In this document: positions 63,357 to 64,000 of the stretch, in pieces | How positions within the stretch are numbered: position 1 is the stretch's first letter | Layout: the number at the start of each line of letters is the position of its first letter | From: Nitrospiraceae bacterium | Lineage (GTDB): Bacteria > Nitrospirota > Nitrospiria > Nitrospirales > Nitrospiraceae | NCBI GenBank assembly: GCA_019637075.1 | Contig: JAHBWI010000003.1 | Location: 1 to 64,000 of the forward strand | Reading direction: 5' to 3' | DNA length: 64,000 bases | The notes under the pieces: generated by a model | Seen by the model: only the letters and a program-made list of their open reading frames with translations | What the model was told of the DNA's origin: nothing | Databases searched by the model: none | Position numbers and translations under genes: made by a program

Positions 63357-64000
63357 ATGACTGCCGACCAAGCTCCTGGGCGCCCATCCCGACAGAATCC
63401 TTCAGGACGGTCATCCGCATTTCGGCTGCTCCTTTCCGCGGAGAAGGGGGGGGAGCTCGTCGACGACGCGTTCGACCGCACGGCAGCGCGAGATCAGCTT
63501 GATGCCCGGGAGCGAAGCCTCATGGTGGAACTGGTTCGAGGGGTCTTTCGCCACCGCGGGACATTGGATTGGCGGTTGGGACTGGTCGCAGACCGGCCGA
63601 TTAGGAAACTGCCGCTCGTTGTGCAAACGGCGTTGCGTCTCGGCGCCTATCAGATTCTCCATCTCGACAAGATCCCCGAATCGGCGGCCGTGAACGAATC
63701 GGTCCGTCTTGTGAAGATGCAAGCCAAGCGAGTCGGGAGGGACTGGAGTGGATTTGTGAATGCCGTGTTACGGGCGTTGATCAGGACGCCGGCTGTATCA
63801 TGGCCGTCAGCCGATCAGGACCCTGTTGCTGCCTGGTCCGTACGCTATTCCTGTCCTGCTTGGGTGGTCGAGCGGTGGATATCGCACGGGGGGCGAGAGC
63901 GGGCGGAGGCACTCTGTCGTGCGAGTGTGGAGAGTCCGCCGCTGACGCTCCGAGCCAATACATTGCGCTGCACGAGGCAGGCGCTGCTCGATCGGCTGGC
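63357..64000 (+). CDS. rsmB: 16S rRNA (cytosine-967-C5)-methyltransferase RsmB, partial
   Basis: The frame starts at ATG 63357 and is still open at the window end, giving 214 visible residues. The N-terminal NusB-like RNA-binding domain is recognisable by DDAFDRTAARDQLDARERSL, then ELVRGVFRHRGTLDW and RLGAYQILHLDKIPESAAVN. The start of the linker to the methyltransferase domain (PAWVVERWISHGG, then LTLRANTLR) follows. The catalytic domain lies beyond the window. It follows fmt after 69 bases; the fmt-rsmB order is common. Confidence 0.93.
   Translation, partial: MTADQAPGRPSRQNPSGRSSAFRLLLSAEKGGELVDDAFDRTAARDQLDARERSLMVELVRGVFRHRGTLDWRLGLVADRPIRKLPLVVQTALRLGAYQILHLDKIPESAAVNESVRLVKMQAKRVGRDWSGFVNAVLRALIRTPAVSWPSADQDPVAAWSVRYSCPAWVVERWISHGGRERAEALCRASVESPPLTLRANTLRCTRQALLDRL

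Overview
The window looks like a piece of a Nitrospira chromosome (phylum Nitrospirota, nitrite oxidisers, including possible comammox members). The main evidence is a nitrite oxidoreductase locus at the left end: a Tat-signal-bearing, molybdopterin-type NxrA next to an NxrB rich in Fe-S cysteines. The DNA is GC-rich, gene-dense and mostly core genome. I cannot name the species from sequence alone.

Layout. 0-6.3 kb (minus strand): nxrA-nxrB, then two small uncharacterised genes and the start of a zinc-ribbon protein cut by the window edge. 6.6-7.9 kb: tRNA-Gly with its own promoter and a PLP-dependent threonine/serine dehydratase-like enzyme. 7.9-13.7 kb (minus): a putative methyltransferase, then MoxR ATPase, DUF58 protein and TgpA-type transglutaminase. 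13.8-16.3 kb: ChaN-like lipoprotein, SWIM-zinc/coiled-coil protein and a 58-residue membrane protein with its own promoter and terminator. 16.3-20.5 kb: a TesA-like esterase divergent from an ABC ATPase/permease pair (the tesA/ybbA/ybbP arrangement). 20.5-22.2 kb: zinc-ribbon PilZ protein and an unknown membrane protein. 22.3-29.4 kb (minus): a very tight pgi-pgl-glk-rpiA-pepN operon. 29.5-31.3 kb: two lipoproteins, one an L,D-transpeptidase-fold protein without the catalytic cysteine.

31.7-43 kb (plus) is the classic origin-proximal block rpmH-rnpA-yidD-yidC-mnmE-mnmG-rsmG-parA-parB, but without dnaA. Two perfect 16-bp parS sites flank rsmG. Two tandem bactofilins and mnmA follow. 42.8-47.8 kb: F1 ATP synthase genes atpHAGDC with no F0 genes beside them, then a lipoprotein. 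48.9-54.7 kb: a PilZ protein, RluD-type pseudouridine synthase, a hypothetical gene, a hidden 59-residue zinc-ribbon protein, a GNAT acetyltransferase and a ZnuABC-type metal importer. 54.8-60 kb: anmK, DUF2726 protein, TPR protein, beta-helix protein, a roughly 200-bp MITE-like element, a response regulator-GGDEF protein and a small conserved protein. 60.2-64 kb: lytic transglycosylase, a frameshifted MEDS-domain pseudogene in decayed sequence, initiator tRNA divergent from fmt, and a truncated rsmB.

Themes: nitrite oxidation at the left; cell-envelope and peptidoglycan functions throughout; c-di-GMP signalling (one GGDEF, two PilZ proteins); a chromosome-segregation/cytoskeleton module (parABS plus bactofilins); and translation/tRNA modification (mnmA, mnmE, mnmG, rsmG, rsmB, fmt, initiator tRNA, rluD). 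I saw no CRISPR array, prophage or intact insertion sequence. The most distinctive observations are the uncharacterised small genes around nxrAB, the parS/bactofilin module, the Cys-less YkuD protein, the 59-residue zinc ribbon, the MEDS pseudogene and the MITE-like element.
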